Notes: generated from the sequence alone by a model not told the origin. DNA of 64,000 nucleotides from Sesamum alatum (GCA_034509735.1 JACGWO010000011.1:16653573-16717572); one strand, 5' to 3'. Positions 47,301-58,177 are shown, numbered from the stretch's first letter. A program made the numbers and translations.

Positions 47301-50300
47301 TTATGTAAAGAGCTTATAAGATCTCAAAATAAGATGTTTTGAATCATATAAGCTCTTTAGAGAAAAAGTTACCTCCACCAACTTTTTTTTAAAAATCTTA
47401 TAAGCTCTATAAAATTTATGTGTAATTAACAATAATACCTTCATTCTCTCTCTCTCTCTCTCTACACACACACAAATACATTGTTTCCCTCTTAAGATTT
47501 TAAAATATTTCATTAGTATTTAATTTTTTTTTAAATGAAAAGGAGAAATTATTTCACTACTTAATAATTATTATTTATGAAACAAAAATAAGATTGCTAT
47601 TAATATTATATTTACTGAAAAAATATAAATTAACGGTATTAAAAATTATACCACTAGAAAATAGTTATTTCGTAACAAAGAGAATATCAATTATATATCA
47701 ATGTCAATATTCGACTAATATTAATGTACATATATATTATTTCTATTCAAAAATTAGATAAAAATTATCATCATTTTCTTATTTTTTTTAGAAAATTATC
47801 TATTGATTTTTATTAGAAGTTAAACTAATGTGTACTACTTATGAAAGTATTTTTAAAATATAAAAAACAAAATATGTCAAGAAATAACAACTTATTTGAT
47901 TCTAATAGTAACATGTCCTTTTTGGCTACTTTGCAATAAAGACCTTATTATGCCAAACACCCTAAAATCTTATAAGTTATAACATCTTATTTTATCCAAA
48001 TATTTTAGGGCTTATTTTTAAAATAAAATACAACATCTTATAAGTTCCTAAAACATTTTATAAGATGTAGGAGCTTATAAGTCGTTTTAAACATTTTTAG
48101 CCAAACACCCTCATAATATTGTTAACCATCGTAAATTTCTCCTTATGACGCTACGTACGCCACATCTAATAATCGAGTACCTGCCAGTTCCAGAGGCCGG
48201 AATGAGCCCAATATTGTGGGATAGTAACGTCGCCAATCTGGAGTTTAGGATTCGCATTCCCAGCTATTCCAAAATGCACAACTCCTTCAATGTCGAATAA
48301 ACTTACCAGCAACTGTGTCGCTATGCCTGCATTAATCTATATACACAACATACTTGTGTCTCAAACAAAGTCTCAATGCTCAAAATTTATCATTCAGTTG
48401 ACTAAGGAAAAAAAAGCTTTTAATATATGAGAAAAATGCAAGCAATCCCGTCATGATATTGCAAATGCGTAAATTACCCCTCTATGAAAAAATAAAATAG
48501 TAATTTATCTTCTTATATTTTTAAAAATAAATCAATTTATATCCCCGTATTTTTTAAAATGGAGCAGTAAACTGCTCCATTTTAAATAAAACAGAGAGGT
48601 AAATTGCCATTGTTTTTTCATATAGAGGTAATTTATTCATTTATAATATCACAGGAAGGTAAATTACATTAAACCCATTAATATATTCTCATCTTTGACC
48701 TCATAGCAAAGTGTTACTTAAGCATACCGTACTCAATCCTGTCATAACCACAATAACCTTTCTAGTTTCCACAGCTCCAATCCGAAACCTTCGCCCTGTT
48801 TCAAGGACAATCAAGCAAAAATGGTCAGTAGATTCTAATGAACAGATCAAAAATAATTTTCACAAAGGGCGTGAAAAGACTAATTATCCAGCACTACAAG
48901 TTCTTGTTGGCTAATGACATAGTAATGCAAGTATTATTGCATCATATATATGACAGGTTGACATTATAACCAATTTTAATGCAGTTGTCGTGTAATTGTA
49001 CAAGTTTGATATGGGAGAATTACGATCACCTATACAACGAGTTGGGATGGCTTGGTCTTGTTCACACTAATCTGTTAGGCTTCATTGCAACTTTCGTTTT
49101 GTATATATCCAAGTTTGATATTTTGGGTCACGTGAAAAGTTGATTTAGCAATTTCGTCTACGAATTTATCAATTTTCCGGTGATTGAAGACTTTTTTTTG
49201 CGAAACTTTTCAGACCTCCTTGGATTTTTCACCGTGATGGCATAAAATTGGGACTTTTGGAAATTCCAACTAAAAAAAAGTATTCCATCCACGAGAATTG
49301 ATGAATTAGTAGACTAATTGACACATCAACTTTTGAACTGCCCATATAAGCAGGACAAAAGTTGCAATTAAGTCTGAATTGTTATGGGAAACTAGGGCTA
49401 AATTACCTTTTCATCCCGTAAAGAACAGACTTTTTCAATTCAGTCTCACGTTTTATGGGATATATAATTTGGTGTCATTTTTACACGAAAAGTTGCCAAC
49501 TTAGTCCCAAATCCCTTTTTTCGTCAAAGCTTTAACGGAAGGATGGAAACCCCGTTAAATGGTTGTTAACAGTGGAGGGAATTACACACGTGATTTGTCT
49601 GCTCATCCACCCCCAAATTGAACATCAAGTCATTCCCCCCCTCCCAACCCAAAAAATCTCTTCAGCCATTTTCTTTGAAATCGCTTGCAATTACTGGTTT
49701 GATTTCAAGAAAAGCACAAGATCTCAAGTGAAGATAGTGAACATTGGCAGATTCGTGATAATGTCCTTGCGGTCCAGTCATCTGGTCAGTCAAGTGACAA
49801 TAGTGAATATTGGCAAATGTACTCAACTTGATCAGATGGCTGGGCTGCAAGGACATCGTCGCGTATCTGTCAATGTTCACTATTTTCACTTGAGATCTTG
49901 TGCTTTTCTTGAAAACCATAATCACAAGCGATTTGGAAGAAAATGATTGAAGAGATTTTTAGGGGTGGGGGTGGAGGGGGATGACATGATGTTTGATTTA
50001 GGGGTGGGATGAGCAGACAAATCACGTGAGAATGACGTGTGTAATTTTCCTCCTATATGTTAACATCTATTTAACGGGGTGTTCCTCCTTCCGTTAAAAC
50101 TTGACGAAAAATGGGTTTGAGACTAAGTTGGAAACTTTTCATCTAAAACTGGGACCAAATCAGAAATTTTATGAAGCGTGGGACTGCATTGATCAAAAAG
50201 TCCCTTGTTTATGGGACCAAAAAGGTAATTAGCCGGGAAACTATTACTAGGCGGATTGAATTTTCTATTTCAAATCCTATATTGCATCTGTTATGCGTGT

Positions 50301-52805
50301 TAACATGAACACACATGTATAAAATCTTTTTTTAAAAACAAATAAGGGTAAATTACAACTATCTCCCCTGAGATTTGTCATAATTATAAATACCCCCTCA
50401 TTGTTTGAAAAATTACAAATACCCCCTGAAGTTTGTAATTTTTAACCAAAGATTTGAAATTGACCATTTCGCCTTTAATTTTGTTATTAAAATTATAGAA
50501 AAATTAGTCGAGGCAAATTGCATTATTGCTCCTCTGTGTAAAAAATTTAAGAAACCTCTTCCTACACATTATAGTCCAAAAAAAATTTAAGAATCAAATA
50601 AAAAATCATTAAGTGCATAAGAGCATTTTGGTCAGTTCAACCATACAAATGGGTGAAAACAGATTATTTGTTAGATGGTTACAAACCTTAGGGGGTATTT
50701 ATAATTTTTTAAACAACAAAAAAGTATTTATAATTATGCCAAATCTCAAGGGAGGTAGCTGTAATTTATCCATATAATAAATGACGCAATCTCTATGCAC
50801 ATAACATGCATTTATTAAATGAAATAGAAAATGTAACAAATTTTGAAACAAGAACTTCAATTTGATTACTAGGAGTCTATGGCTTTAACTCAACTCCAAT
50901 CTCAAGAATGGATCACAAAAGTTTGTAAGAGGAATGAGGGTGCAGAAAAACACACATATATATATATAGGAGAAATAGTATTTTTGGTCCCATAATTTAG
51001 ACTATTTTCACTTTTGATTCAATTCGTTACGGGATTAGCACTTTTAGTCCCATAATTTATAAAAATTAGCAGTTTTCGTCCTCCCCCATTTTTCCGTTAG
51101 TTTTTTTAACGGAAATGGCCATTTGGCCATTACATTTTCAAATTGAAGGAAAATTTGCCGCCCTATATGCTTGGTATCATTTTTTGCGGGAATATGACTA
51201 CTATTGAGAGCTAAAATAAAAGATTGAAGGAAATTAGGGCAAATAAAAAGGTGATTTCTATCGCACAAATAACAATCTTTCCTTTAATTTTATTTGTGTT
51301 GCAATTTAACATTTTCTACGGTATCTATAAATATGGAACAAGTGCTGACCCACAAAAAATTCAAGTAACCCAATGTAAGCATATAAATTGCATAAATTAC
51401 AAAATTTTAATTACATATATTGCATAAATTACAAAAATTCAATTACATAAATTATATAAATATTTACAGAAATCAAGTACATATTCAATTACAAGAGCTT
51501 GAATCTTTGTAATTTATGCAATTTATATAATTTAGGTAATTTATGTGGTTACATTGGGTTACTTGAATTTTTTATGGGTCAACATGTTCTAATACTTACA
51601 GAGTTCGTAGAAAAAGATAAATTGAAAAACAAATAAAATTAAAGAAGGAAAGATTATCTTTTGTGAGAGAGTATAGAAATCACCTTTATTTGCCCTAATT
51701 TCCTTCAATTTTTTTTTATCTCTCAATAGTAGTTATATTCCCGCAAAAAATGATACCAAGCACAAAGAGCGCCAATTTTTTCCTTCAATTTGAAAAAGTT
51801 AACGGCCAAATGGTCATCTCCGCTAAAAAACTAATTAAAGGAAAAACATGGGAGGACGAAAATTGCTAATTTTTGTAAGTTACGGAAACAAAAGTACTAA
51901 TCCCGTGACAAATGGTACCAAAAGCGAAAAGGATCTAAGTAGTGGGACCAAAAGTGCTATTTTCCCTATATATATACAACTTAAGAAGAATTGATAAGTA
52001 CTTCTATTTACGACTTTTAGCCTTGTGCATGGATTTTAATTTAGAAACAGATAGGCATCCTGCCAAACCTCCCGCTCAGACGAAGACAATTTTAACCAAA
52101 AATAAACATAAAAATAGGCAAAATTACACTTTTGGTCCCATAGGATTGGGGGGTCAACACTTTTGATCCCACACTTCTTGAAATGATTAATTTAGTCCCA
52201 AAATTGAGAATTTTCGACACTTTTGGTCCCGCGCTTCGTGAAATGATCAATTTAGTCCCAAAATTGAGAATTTTCGACACTTTTGGTCCCATTAGACGAT
52301 TTCCGTCAAAAGCAAACGTCTCGCCGTTAGTGGGATCAAATGTGTCGAAAATTTCTAATTTTGGGACTAAATTAGTCATTTCATGAAGCGCGGGACCAAA
52401 AGTATCGAAAATTCTCAATTTTGGGACTAAATTGGTCATTTGAGAAAATACGAGACCAAAAGTGTTGACCCCTCAATCCTATGGGACCAAAAGTGTAATT
52501 TTGCCCATAAAAATAAGAAGAGTCGATAAGGGCACAAACAAATTCTACAGAAATTATAAGTGCTGTAAACCTGCAAAATCCAAGAAAGGAAGGTCATGTT
52601 GAGGCACAAAGCTTGGAGAATTGAGAAGAGGGCCCATCTCGAAAGTATTGGGCACTACGACACCCAAATATGGACCCATCTTGTTTATCACATATATCTT
52701 CTTCATTACATCCTCCGAAACTGCACCATTTGCTACCTTTGACATATCAATGATGCTCATCGTAATAACCCACCCCAACAACCCTAGTTTCAAAAGCATA
52801 TGCAT
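44399..52805 (-). CDS. Bark storage protein / nucleoside phosphorylase-like, 5 exons, 354 aa
   Basis: Secreted member of the PNP/UDP phosphorylase superfamily, which in trees includes bark storage proteins. It may act on nucleosides or serve as vegetative nitrogen storage. Exons (minus): 52805-52571, 48795-48728, 48336-48181, 45936-45685, 44752-44399, all with GT-AG ends and continuous frame. A hydrophobic signal peptide is likely at residues 1 to about 28 (MHMLLKLGLLGWVITMSIID). Domain landmarks are MGPYLGVVVPNTFEMGPLL, GRRFRIGAVE, VIVVMTGLSTINAGIATQLL, VVHFGIAGNANPKLQIGDVT (about 121-140), IPQYWAHSGLWNWQ, ATPIDMESAAVGLVCLQQ with the ribose-binding Glu at about 290, and AIRALSDLAGG with the general-acid Asp position at about 313. 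Both key acids are present, so catalysis is possible. Length matches the family. Large introns (3.8, 0.4, 2.2, 0.9 kb) are loaded with MITEs. Confidence 0.95.
44816..45655. mobile_element. Nested foldback MITEs in intron 4 of the phosphorylase-like gene
   Basis: The outer element starts GGGTAAATTATAACGAGGGC at about 44817, and its right arm resumes at about 45636 as CATAATTATACCAAATCTCA. An inner related element (about 45241-45634) starts GGGTGAATTACAGTCACCTC and ends near GCCAAACGTACCTGTAATTT. Both have arms of the 'TAATTA(C)AAATACCCC' type. Confidence 0.65.
46004..46357. mobile_element. Foldback MITE in intron 3 of the phosphorylase-like gene
   Basis: The left end is GGTAAAATTACGCTTTTAGT and the right end the inverse ACTAGAAGTGTAATTTTGCC. 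Inner arms share the word AGGACTAAAT(G/A)T(G/A)TTGA in inverted copies. Flanks CCGGTTTTT and CCGCTTTGT are only partly alike. Confidence 0.7.
46562..47089. mobile_element. Foldback MITE, MULE-type, 528 bp, intron 3
   Basis: The ends are CGGATAGTTACATC and the inverse GTTATCTATCCC. A perfect 9-bp duplication TAATATTTA flanks it (46553-46561 and 47090-47098). Arms contain CTAACAAATAGAT and its inverse. Confidence 0.88.
47211..48112. mobile_element. hAT-type foldback MITE, intron 3
   Basis: The ends are GAGGGTGTTTGGCTAAGCTT and the inverse TTTTAGCCAAACACCCTC. Subterminal regions consist of repeated CTTATAAG/ATCTTATAAGATGTTTTG words in both orientations. The TTTGGCTAA-type TIR fits hAT MITEs. 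The 8-bp duplication is not clean (TAATATT shared). Confidence 0.7.
48429..48678. mobile_element. Foldback MITE, 250 bp, intron 2 of the phosphorylase-like gene
   Basis: A perfect 9-bp duplication TTAATATAT flanks it (48420-48428 and 48679-48687). The left part GCAAGCAATCCCGTCATGAT has its inverse near ATAATATCACAGGAAGG. The centre is a tight hairpin around ATGGAGCAGTAAACTGCTCC. Same family as 53318-53582. Confidence 0.85.
49395..50234. mobile_element. Foldback MULE-type element that is one long hairpin, 840 bp
   Basis: The ends are GGGCTAAATTACCTTTTCAT and the inverse AAAAAGGTAATTAGCC. A perfect 9-bp duplication GGGAAACTA flanks it (49386-49394 and 50235-50243). The arms pair along nearly the whole length. 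The inner arms (about 49703-49760 and 49862-49918; TTTCAAGAAAAGCACAAGAT with its inverse) are nearly identical and are not typical MITE sequence. Open frames on both strands (49563-49946 plus; 49662-49925 minus) are mirror products of this palindrome. Confidence 0.88.
50350..50775. mobile_element. Foldback MITE, intron 1 of the phosphorylase-like gene
   Basis: The left end is GGGTAAATTACAACTATCTC and the right end the inverse GGAGGTAGCTGTAATTTATCC. Arms share AAATACCCCCTCATTGTTTG. Same family as the elements at 44.8-45.6 kb. Flanks AACAAATAA and ATATAATAA match poorly. Confidence 0.7.
50969..51965. mobile_element. Foldback MITE, about 1 kb, inserted in a TA run
   Basis: The left end is GGAGAAATAGTATTTTTGGT and the right end the inverse ACCAAAAGTGCTATTTTCCC. 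Both are flanked by TATATATA, so the target duplication lies in a microsatellite. Long inner arms contain AGGAAATTAGGGCAAATAAA and its inverse. A partial relative starts at 63901. Confidence 0.8.
52117..52505. mobile_element. Foldback MITE, MULE-type, 389 bp
   Basis: The ends are GGCAAAATTACACTTTTGGT and the inverse CCAAAAGTGTAATTTTGCC. A perfect 10-bp duplication CATAAAAATA flanks it (52107-52116 and 52506-52515). Inside, a 62-bp unit (CCCAAAATTGAGAATTTTCG) is repeated directly in each arm. It lies 66 bp from the end of exon 1. Confidence 0.92.
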
Positions 52806-52816
52806 TATTTCCTTCT

Positions 52817-52821
<5 letters not shown>

Positions 52822-52882
<61 letters not shown>
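52822..52882. repeat. (CT)30 microsatellite in 5' leader
   Basis: An uninterrupted CT run of about 61 bp on the plus strand, (GA)n in the transcript. It starts 17 nt upstream of the start codon of the phosphorylase-like gene. Confidence 0.95.
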
Positions 52883-52885
<3 letters not shown>

Positions 52886-52957
52886 GAATTGCTGGAAACG
52901 TTGGGAATCCCTTCTCGGGTTTGTCTACATTTGCGGAGTGCGAAAAGTCTGCATGCA

Positions 52958-52965
52958 TATTTATA
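52958..52965 (-). promoter_or_regulatory. TATA box of the phosphorylase-like gene
   Basis: TATAAATA on the minus strand, 153-160 nt upstream of the ATG at 52805. It predicts transcription start near 52930 and a leader of about 125 nt containing the (GA)n run. The in-frame ATG at 52958 overlaps this box, so it should not be transcribed. Confidence 0.65.
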
Positions 52966-53103
52966 GCATGAGAAGAGTATAATCACTTAATGGTTATGAT
53001 CTTAGGAGGATTTTCGTCGAAATTTAGGTAACATTGAAAGTAAAAGTCGAAAACTAGGAAACATTAGATAGGTTGTGAAAAGTCAGTGGAATTGTGGTAT
53101 GAT

Positions 53104-53220
53104 TTGGTGATTGCTTGCTCCATCTTGCGCGTGAGTTTAGCTAGTCGTGTCATATTCTCACTCTTGGTGATTGATTGCTCCATCTTGCTTGTGAGTTATG
53201 CTGGTAATGTCATATTCGTT
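53104..53220. repeat. 60-bp tandem duplication in promoter region
   Basis: Two direct copies with a 60-bp period (53104-53163 and 53164-53220), sharing TTGGTGATTG, TTGCTCCATCTTG and GTGTCATATTC or its variant. They lie about 140-260 bp upstream of the TATA box. Confidence 0.85.
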
Positions 53221-53317
53221 TAAAAGTCATTATTTATCAAAGTCCTGATCATTCCTAATTAGAATTGTCTTGTACATAAATTAATTTGGAGCGATGGCTA
53301 TGAAGAAAATAAATAGG

Positions 53318-53582
53318 ATTTAATGCAATTTACCTCTATGTGATATTGCAAATAAGTAAATTATCCCTCTGTGAGATTTTTTTAAGCAATTTACCACATT
53401 GTGTTCTTTAAAATTGAGCAATTTACCTCTCTAGATAGGGGGATAAATTGCTTTATTTTAAAAAATACGGAGAGGTAAATTATTTCATGTAAAAAACACA
53501 GAGAGGTAAATTGCTATTATATTTTTCATAAGGGGGTAATTTGCTCGTTTGCAATATCATAGGGGGTTGCTTGCATTTTTCC
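53318..53582. mobile_element. Foldback MITE upstream of the phosphorylase-like gene
   Basis: The left part is TTTAATGCAATTTACCTCTA...GATATTGCAAATAAG and the right part the inverse TTTGCAATATCATAGGGGG...GCTTGCATTTTTCCC. Same family as 48429-48678. No exact target duplication defined. Confidence 0.65.
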
Positions 53583-54860
53583 CTCAAGAAATATATCTAC
53601 TCAGGTTTTGGCGATATATCTTCTCTGACGGGGATCATAAATGATTTGAATCAAGTACAATACCTTATTATTTAAGTTTTGTTTGAATTATTATTAAGCT
53701 TGAAAAATTATGTTTGAATTTTATTTGATTATGATAAATCTGATCGAGCTAAAATAAACTTTATAATCAAATATGAAATTCAAGTAATTTGATACTTTTA
53801 TATTTTTGTATTAATTGAATCGAGCTCAAATCGAACCAGAAAGCTTAGCGAACAAATTCTTTGTTCATTTTGGATTGTTTAATTTCACAAATCGAATTCA
53901 GTTCAAGCTTTCATTAATGGATTGTAATTTATCGAGTAGTTTGATTTCCTTTTCAATCCTACTTATGACATTAATTATATGTATAAAAAAACTGCACGTG
54001 ACTATAAGGAAAGTATATGATTAGTTTTTTAAGATACATTGCATTTTTATTTTCATATGTTATACATTCATCTACCTAATCATTTTACTGAGAATTGAAT
54101 CATAAAATGTATGGTTATTTGGAGTTATGGCATGTGTCATAAATTCGATTCAATAAATGTGAAATGAATGGAAACGCAAAATAATTAACATAAACATTGA
54201 GCAAGTGTGGAACGCGAATTATTAAATAATTAAATAATTTGAGTATATAATTTGACTAATTAAGTAAATCTAGGAAGGGGTCTTTGACCAAATTGTATAT
54301 TATAGGAAGGGATCTTATCGATTAATTTGACTATTATATATTATCGATTATGTATATTATAGGAAGGGATCTTATCTATTATCTATTACCGATTATGTAT
54401 ATTATAGGAGGGGTTGACCGAATTGTATAATTTTGACTCAATTCTGATTTTCTAAAACTTTGAGGTTTTCAGAAATTTCGAATTAATTACCATTACATAC
54501 ATATATATATATATATATATATACAGCATACTATATTTATTATTAATCAAAATAACTTGGATGGGTTAGTAAACGGACTAAATCTTACCAATTCTAATCG
54601 TCAATAACATTGTCGGGATGAGGGCTAGATGTATAAGAAAATCAACAAAAAAGGAACAAAATCAGTTACATCATGGATGTATTATTTTCGAAGCTGCAAC
54701 TTGTATTTTTTGTATTTCATTCTTAACATGTTTACCAAAAAACTGTTTTTGGCGACCAAAATGAAAAATATTTTGATGAGAAGTCACTTTTTGAGATGGA
54801 GTTTGCGATGGGTTACTTCCAATATTGGGAGTGATGTTGGAAAACACTTTGGCTCTAAAT
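53583..54860. other. AT-rich spacer with short tandem repeats
   Basis: No gene seen. Between about 54272 and 54425 a unit of about 65 bp containing TATATTATAGGAAGGGATCT is repeated roughly three times. A (TA)n run lies at about 54504-54523. Frames at 53815 and 54629-54874 are AT-rich and unsupported. Confidence 0.45.
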
Positions 54861-54938
54861 TTTGATATAAACAACTATGTGTTCTATAGTTTTTTATGTT
54901 TTTTCCCGAATATCCATGGGCACCCCTCAAGGGGCCGA
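54861..54938 (-). pseudogene. LINE ORF1 continuation beyond the copia insertion
   Basis: On the minus strand, immediately past the copia element, a frame reads LEGCPWIFGKK. DUF4283-type proteins usually have GCPWxFxK after the NRLL segment that ends at 59505. This places the copia insertion inside one LINE ORF1. The reading frame is shifted relative to the upstream part. Confidence 0.6.
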
Positions 54939-55308
54939 TGAAGCTACACAAGCTCAAGCGAGCTGCCATGGAAGCTTGGTGAAAGTATTTGAGAAGGAGA
55001 GGGTTTCCTCTTAGCTGAATTGAAAACAAGAAGGTTGAAAATTAATTTCTGTATATTCATTTTTTGAAGACCCTGTACAATCCCTACTTATAGAGCTAAA
55101 ATGCAGTTCAACTGCTTAAAACAATTTAACTAACCCTAACAAATGATTTGTTACACTTAACTACTTCTAAAGAAAAACGTTTTTTCACTTAAAGAAGCGT
55201 AAAAACACTTTACAAGTCAAACAGAACAGAACAGAGCTAAAACAAATTTGAAATGCGACTTAGGCGAGGCTAAAAACGTAAAGCCTGGTTTGACAACTTA
55301 GGCTAACA
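54939..55308 (-). repeat. 3' LTR of the copia element
   Basis: 370 bp, TG...CA ends on the minus strand. It differs from the 5' LTR by scattered substitutions and one small end indel (TGAAGCTACAC versus TGAAAGCTACTC on the plus strand). Confidence 0.93.
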
Positions 55309-55315
55309 CTCTCCC

Positions 55316-56342
55316 TCAAGTTAAGCCTGGTGCGAAGTCGACAAGTCCTAACTTGGATATGTTCCGTAGGAAGGCTGGACCAGGCAGTGGTTTGGTGAAC
55401 ACATCCGCCAGCTGCATTGTGCTTGAAACATGTTGCGGCGCCAGGAAGCCTTCCCTGTACTTATCACGCACAAGATGGCAATCAATTTCTAAATGTTTGG
55501 TCCTTTCATGAAAATCTGGATTTGCAACTATGTGCAATGCGGCCTGATTATCGCAGAAGAACGGGATAGGGGTGTTGACAGGAATCGAGAGATCTCTAAG
55601 CAAGTTGGAGATCCAAATCAGCTCGCAAGTTGTGGATCCCATACTGCGGTATTCAACTTCCGCTGTTGGTCGTGAGATAGCCTGTTGCTTCTTGGTGCGC
55701 CAGGAAATCAAAGATGGTCCCAAGAAGATACAAAACCCTGTTAATGAGCGTCTAGTGTCAATGCACGATGCCCAATCAGCATCACAGTAGGCGGTGAGCT
55801 TGGTGTCAACACTTGCTGGGAAAAACAAGCCCTTGCTTGGTGTGCTCTTGAGGTAACGAAGGAGGTGAAGTGCTGCATCCCAATGCTGTTTGCAGGGGTG
55901 TTGCATAAACTGACTCAAATTTTGAGCAGCATGTGCAATATCTGGCCTAGTGAATCTGAGGTAGAGGATTCTTCCAACAAGTCTTCGGTATCTTTCTGGA
56001 TTAGATAAGGCATGGCCTGCTTCAATTGTGAGCTTAATTCCTGAAGGCAATGGTGTGGTGACTGTCTTCGCAGACTCCACTCCAGCATCCTGCACAAGGT
56101 CTCGAATATATTTGCTCTGTGTCACAGCCAACCCTTGTGCTGATCTAGCGATCTCCAAGCTTAAGTAGTACTTTGCTACCCCGAGGTCCTTGATGGTAAA
56201 GAGTGTGTCTAGGTATGCTTTGAGCTGCTGAATCTTCATTCGCCTTTCCTGCAATTAAAATGTCATCCACATATACTAACAGAACAGTGATACCTGCTGG
56301 TGAGTGCTTAGTAAACAGGCAATGTTCATGCTTGGATTGCAC
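55316..56342 (-). pseudogene. Copia RT (C-terminal half) and RNase H
   Basis: The frame at 56342-56145 holds HCLFTKHSPAGITVLLVYVD followed by DILIAG, the YVDD catalytic box of copia RT. After a frameshift the next frame (56254-55316, 312 codons) continues QQLKAYLDTLFTIKDLGVAK, then YLSLEIARS, QSKYIRDL, GRILYLRFTRPDIAHAAQNL, and the RNase H part AYCDADWASCIDTRRSLTG...CDNQAA...ADVFTKPLP. The RNase H region is essentially complete. The N-terminal half of RT is missing: integrase-side sequence ending PAWMNDF (56399) is followed within about 60 bp by the QSKHEHCLF segment, so several hundred bp have been deleted. Confidence 0.9.
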
Positions 56343-56398
56343 GAACCCAAAAGCTTCAATTTTGGAGTTGAATCATCATTAGAAACAACATAAGTGCA

Positions 56399-57307
56399 CT
56401 AAAAATCATTCATCCATGCTGGTTTAGAATAGACCCTAGTGGATCTTCTAAGGGGTATATCCTGAGTCTCATCTACATGAGGGGTCTCTTTTACATCAGG
56501 GACAGACTCATCATTGTGGTTCTCAATTGGGATATGAACCTGATTAGTGGGTTCAAGGTCTTCGGTCCACAAGGGTTGAGGATTAGTGACAGGGTCTGGT
56601 GTCTTTCCTGCATATGGGAAGACCCCTTCATGGAAAACTACATCCCGTGAGGTGATAAGTGTTTGTGCATGCATATCATAGACCTTATATCCTTTATGAT
56701 TATTAGCATACCCTAAGAAGACCCCTCTAACAGCCCTGCGTTCAAATTTGGTTTTATGAGGATTAGTATTCGAAGCAAAGCATAAGCTGCCTAAGACCAT
56801 TATGTGATTATAATCAGGTCCTTTACTGTGTAAGATTTCAAAGGGGGTTTTCCACTTTAAACCCTGTGTAGGGAGCCTATTAATAATATAGGTAGCAGCT
56901 AGGATGGCTTCGGACCAAAAAAGGTTAGGTAACTCAGCTGGGAACATAAGAGCCCTATCAACTTAAAGCAAGTGTTTGTGCTTTCTTTCAGCCACCCCAT
57001 TTTGTTGGGGTGTGTATACACAAGCTCTTTGGTGAACAATGTCTTCTTCGTGTAAGAAAGTTTGACAGGATTGACTAACAAATTCAGAACCATTATCATT
57101 TCTCAGGGTTCTAATCTTCCTATCAAACTGATTCTGAATCATTTTATTGAAGGCCTTCAAGATTAACACTATTTGTGATTTTTGTTTCATAAGATATGTC
57201 CAGGTACATCTGTTGCAGTCATCTACTATAGTTAACACATAGTGACAATTAGATAAAAAGGGCTGATTATAGGGGCCCCAAATATCAACATGAATCAAGT
57301 CAAACAC
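56399..57307 (-). pseudogene. Copia integrase
   Basis: Core domain frame (57307-56963): FDLIHVDIWGPYNQPF with the first Asp, IVDDCNRCTWTYLM, LRNDNGSEF with the second Asp, and VYTPQQNGVAERKHKHLL with the catalytic Glu. The next frame (56947-56399) gives the integrase C-terminal part: FWSEAILAATYIINRLPTQ, GVFLGYANNHKGYKVYD, and a linker ending STRVYSKPAWMNDF. One frameshift lies near 56950 between the two. All three catalytic acids are present. Confidence 0.9.
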
Positions 57308-57484
57308 ATTTTCAGATTGTGTATGGCTAGTGGGAAAGGCAATCTTTGTTGCTTAGCAAGAGGACATACTTCACACATGTTTGAAGGAATATAAACTTTA
57401 TTCATGAAGTGTAAATGGCTAATTCAATTTCAGATGTATGGCCTAATCTTTGGTGCCACAGACTGGCATCCAAAGTGTTAACAG

Positions 57485-58093
57485 CTAATCCATTTTTTCA
57501 TCTATGTTTCTCAATGCACTACTGATAAAATTTGCACTAAAGGAGTCCTTATCAAGAATGTACAATTTTCCCACCAGTCTCCCTACTGCCACAGTGTTAC
57601 CAGTCCTGTGGTCCTGCAAAACACATTGTGAATGATAGAATTTAAACCTAATGTTTGTATTTTGGCACAGTCTACTGACTGACAACAGATTGAACTTCAG
57701 GCTGGGAACATGTAATATATCAACAAGTTTTAAGTTACTTGAGAATTCAACATCCCCTACTGTTTTAACCAATTGTTTGGAAACATCAGCAAGATGGATA
57801 TAAAGGATAGATTCATGCTTATTGGAATGTTTAAAACAGGTAATGTCATGGCACATGTGGGAAGTAGCCCCACTATCAATTACCCAAAAATCAGAACGCA
57901 CAAGGAGAGTGCTAAGCAGAGACTTACCTGCAAAGTCATCCAGCTCATCTGATCCTGGATACTCAGAATTCTCTAACTGGCTGTTAGTCATAACCCTCCT
58001 TAGTTCCCTTCTGATAAAATCTGTGATGGCTTCCTGGTCCATCACATTCTGCACGGATTCTTGATGAGAGATATGGCTGGCTGTGGTGCTCAT
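57485..58093 (-). pseudogene. Copia protease and pre-integrase region
   Basis: The frame contains FWVIDSGATSHMC, the retroviral-type aspartic protease motif (D-S-G-A) at about 57840-57880, then LKLVDILHVPSLKFNLLSVS and a GAG-pre-integrase segment ending at a stop at 57485. Just upstream (58250-58180) a zinc knuckle CNHCGKTCHLQEGC is in another frame. Confidence 0.88.
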
Positions 58094-58177
58094 GGCCCTA
58101 CTGGTGCTTGTTGTAGTACATGTGCTAGCAGTTCGTTCTTTGTTCTATGAGTGTCTTATACCACTCTGGATAGCCCT

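Noticed and set aside
49563..49946. 127-codon open frame with a mirror frame on the other strand
   Set aside because: It is a product of the palindromic MITE; both strands give the same peptide style.
52822..52882. Regular repeat considered as CRISPR-like
   Set aside because: Simple dinucleotide microsatellite without spacers in plant DNA.
52806..52958. N-terminal Arg-Glu repeat extension of the phosphorylase-like protein
   Set aside because: The upstream ATG overlaps the TATA box and the extension is microsatellite translation; the signal peptide at 52805 gives a better start.
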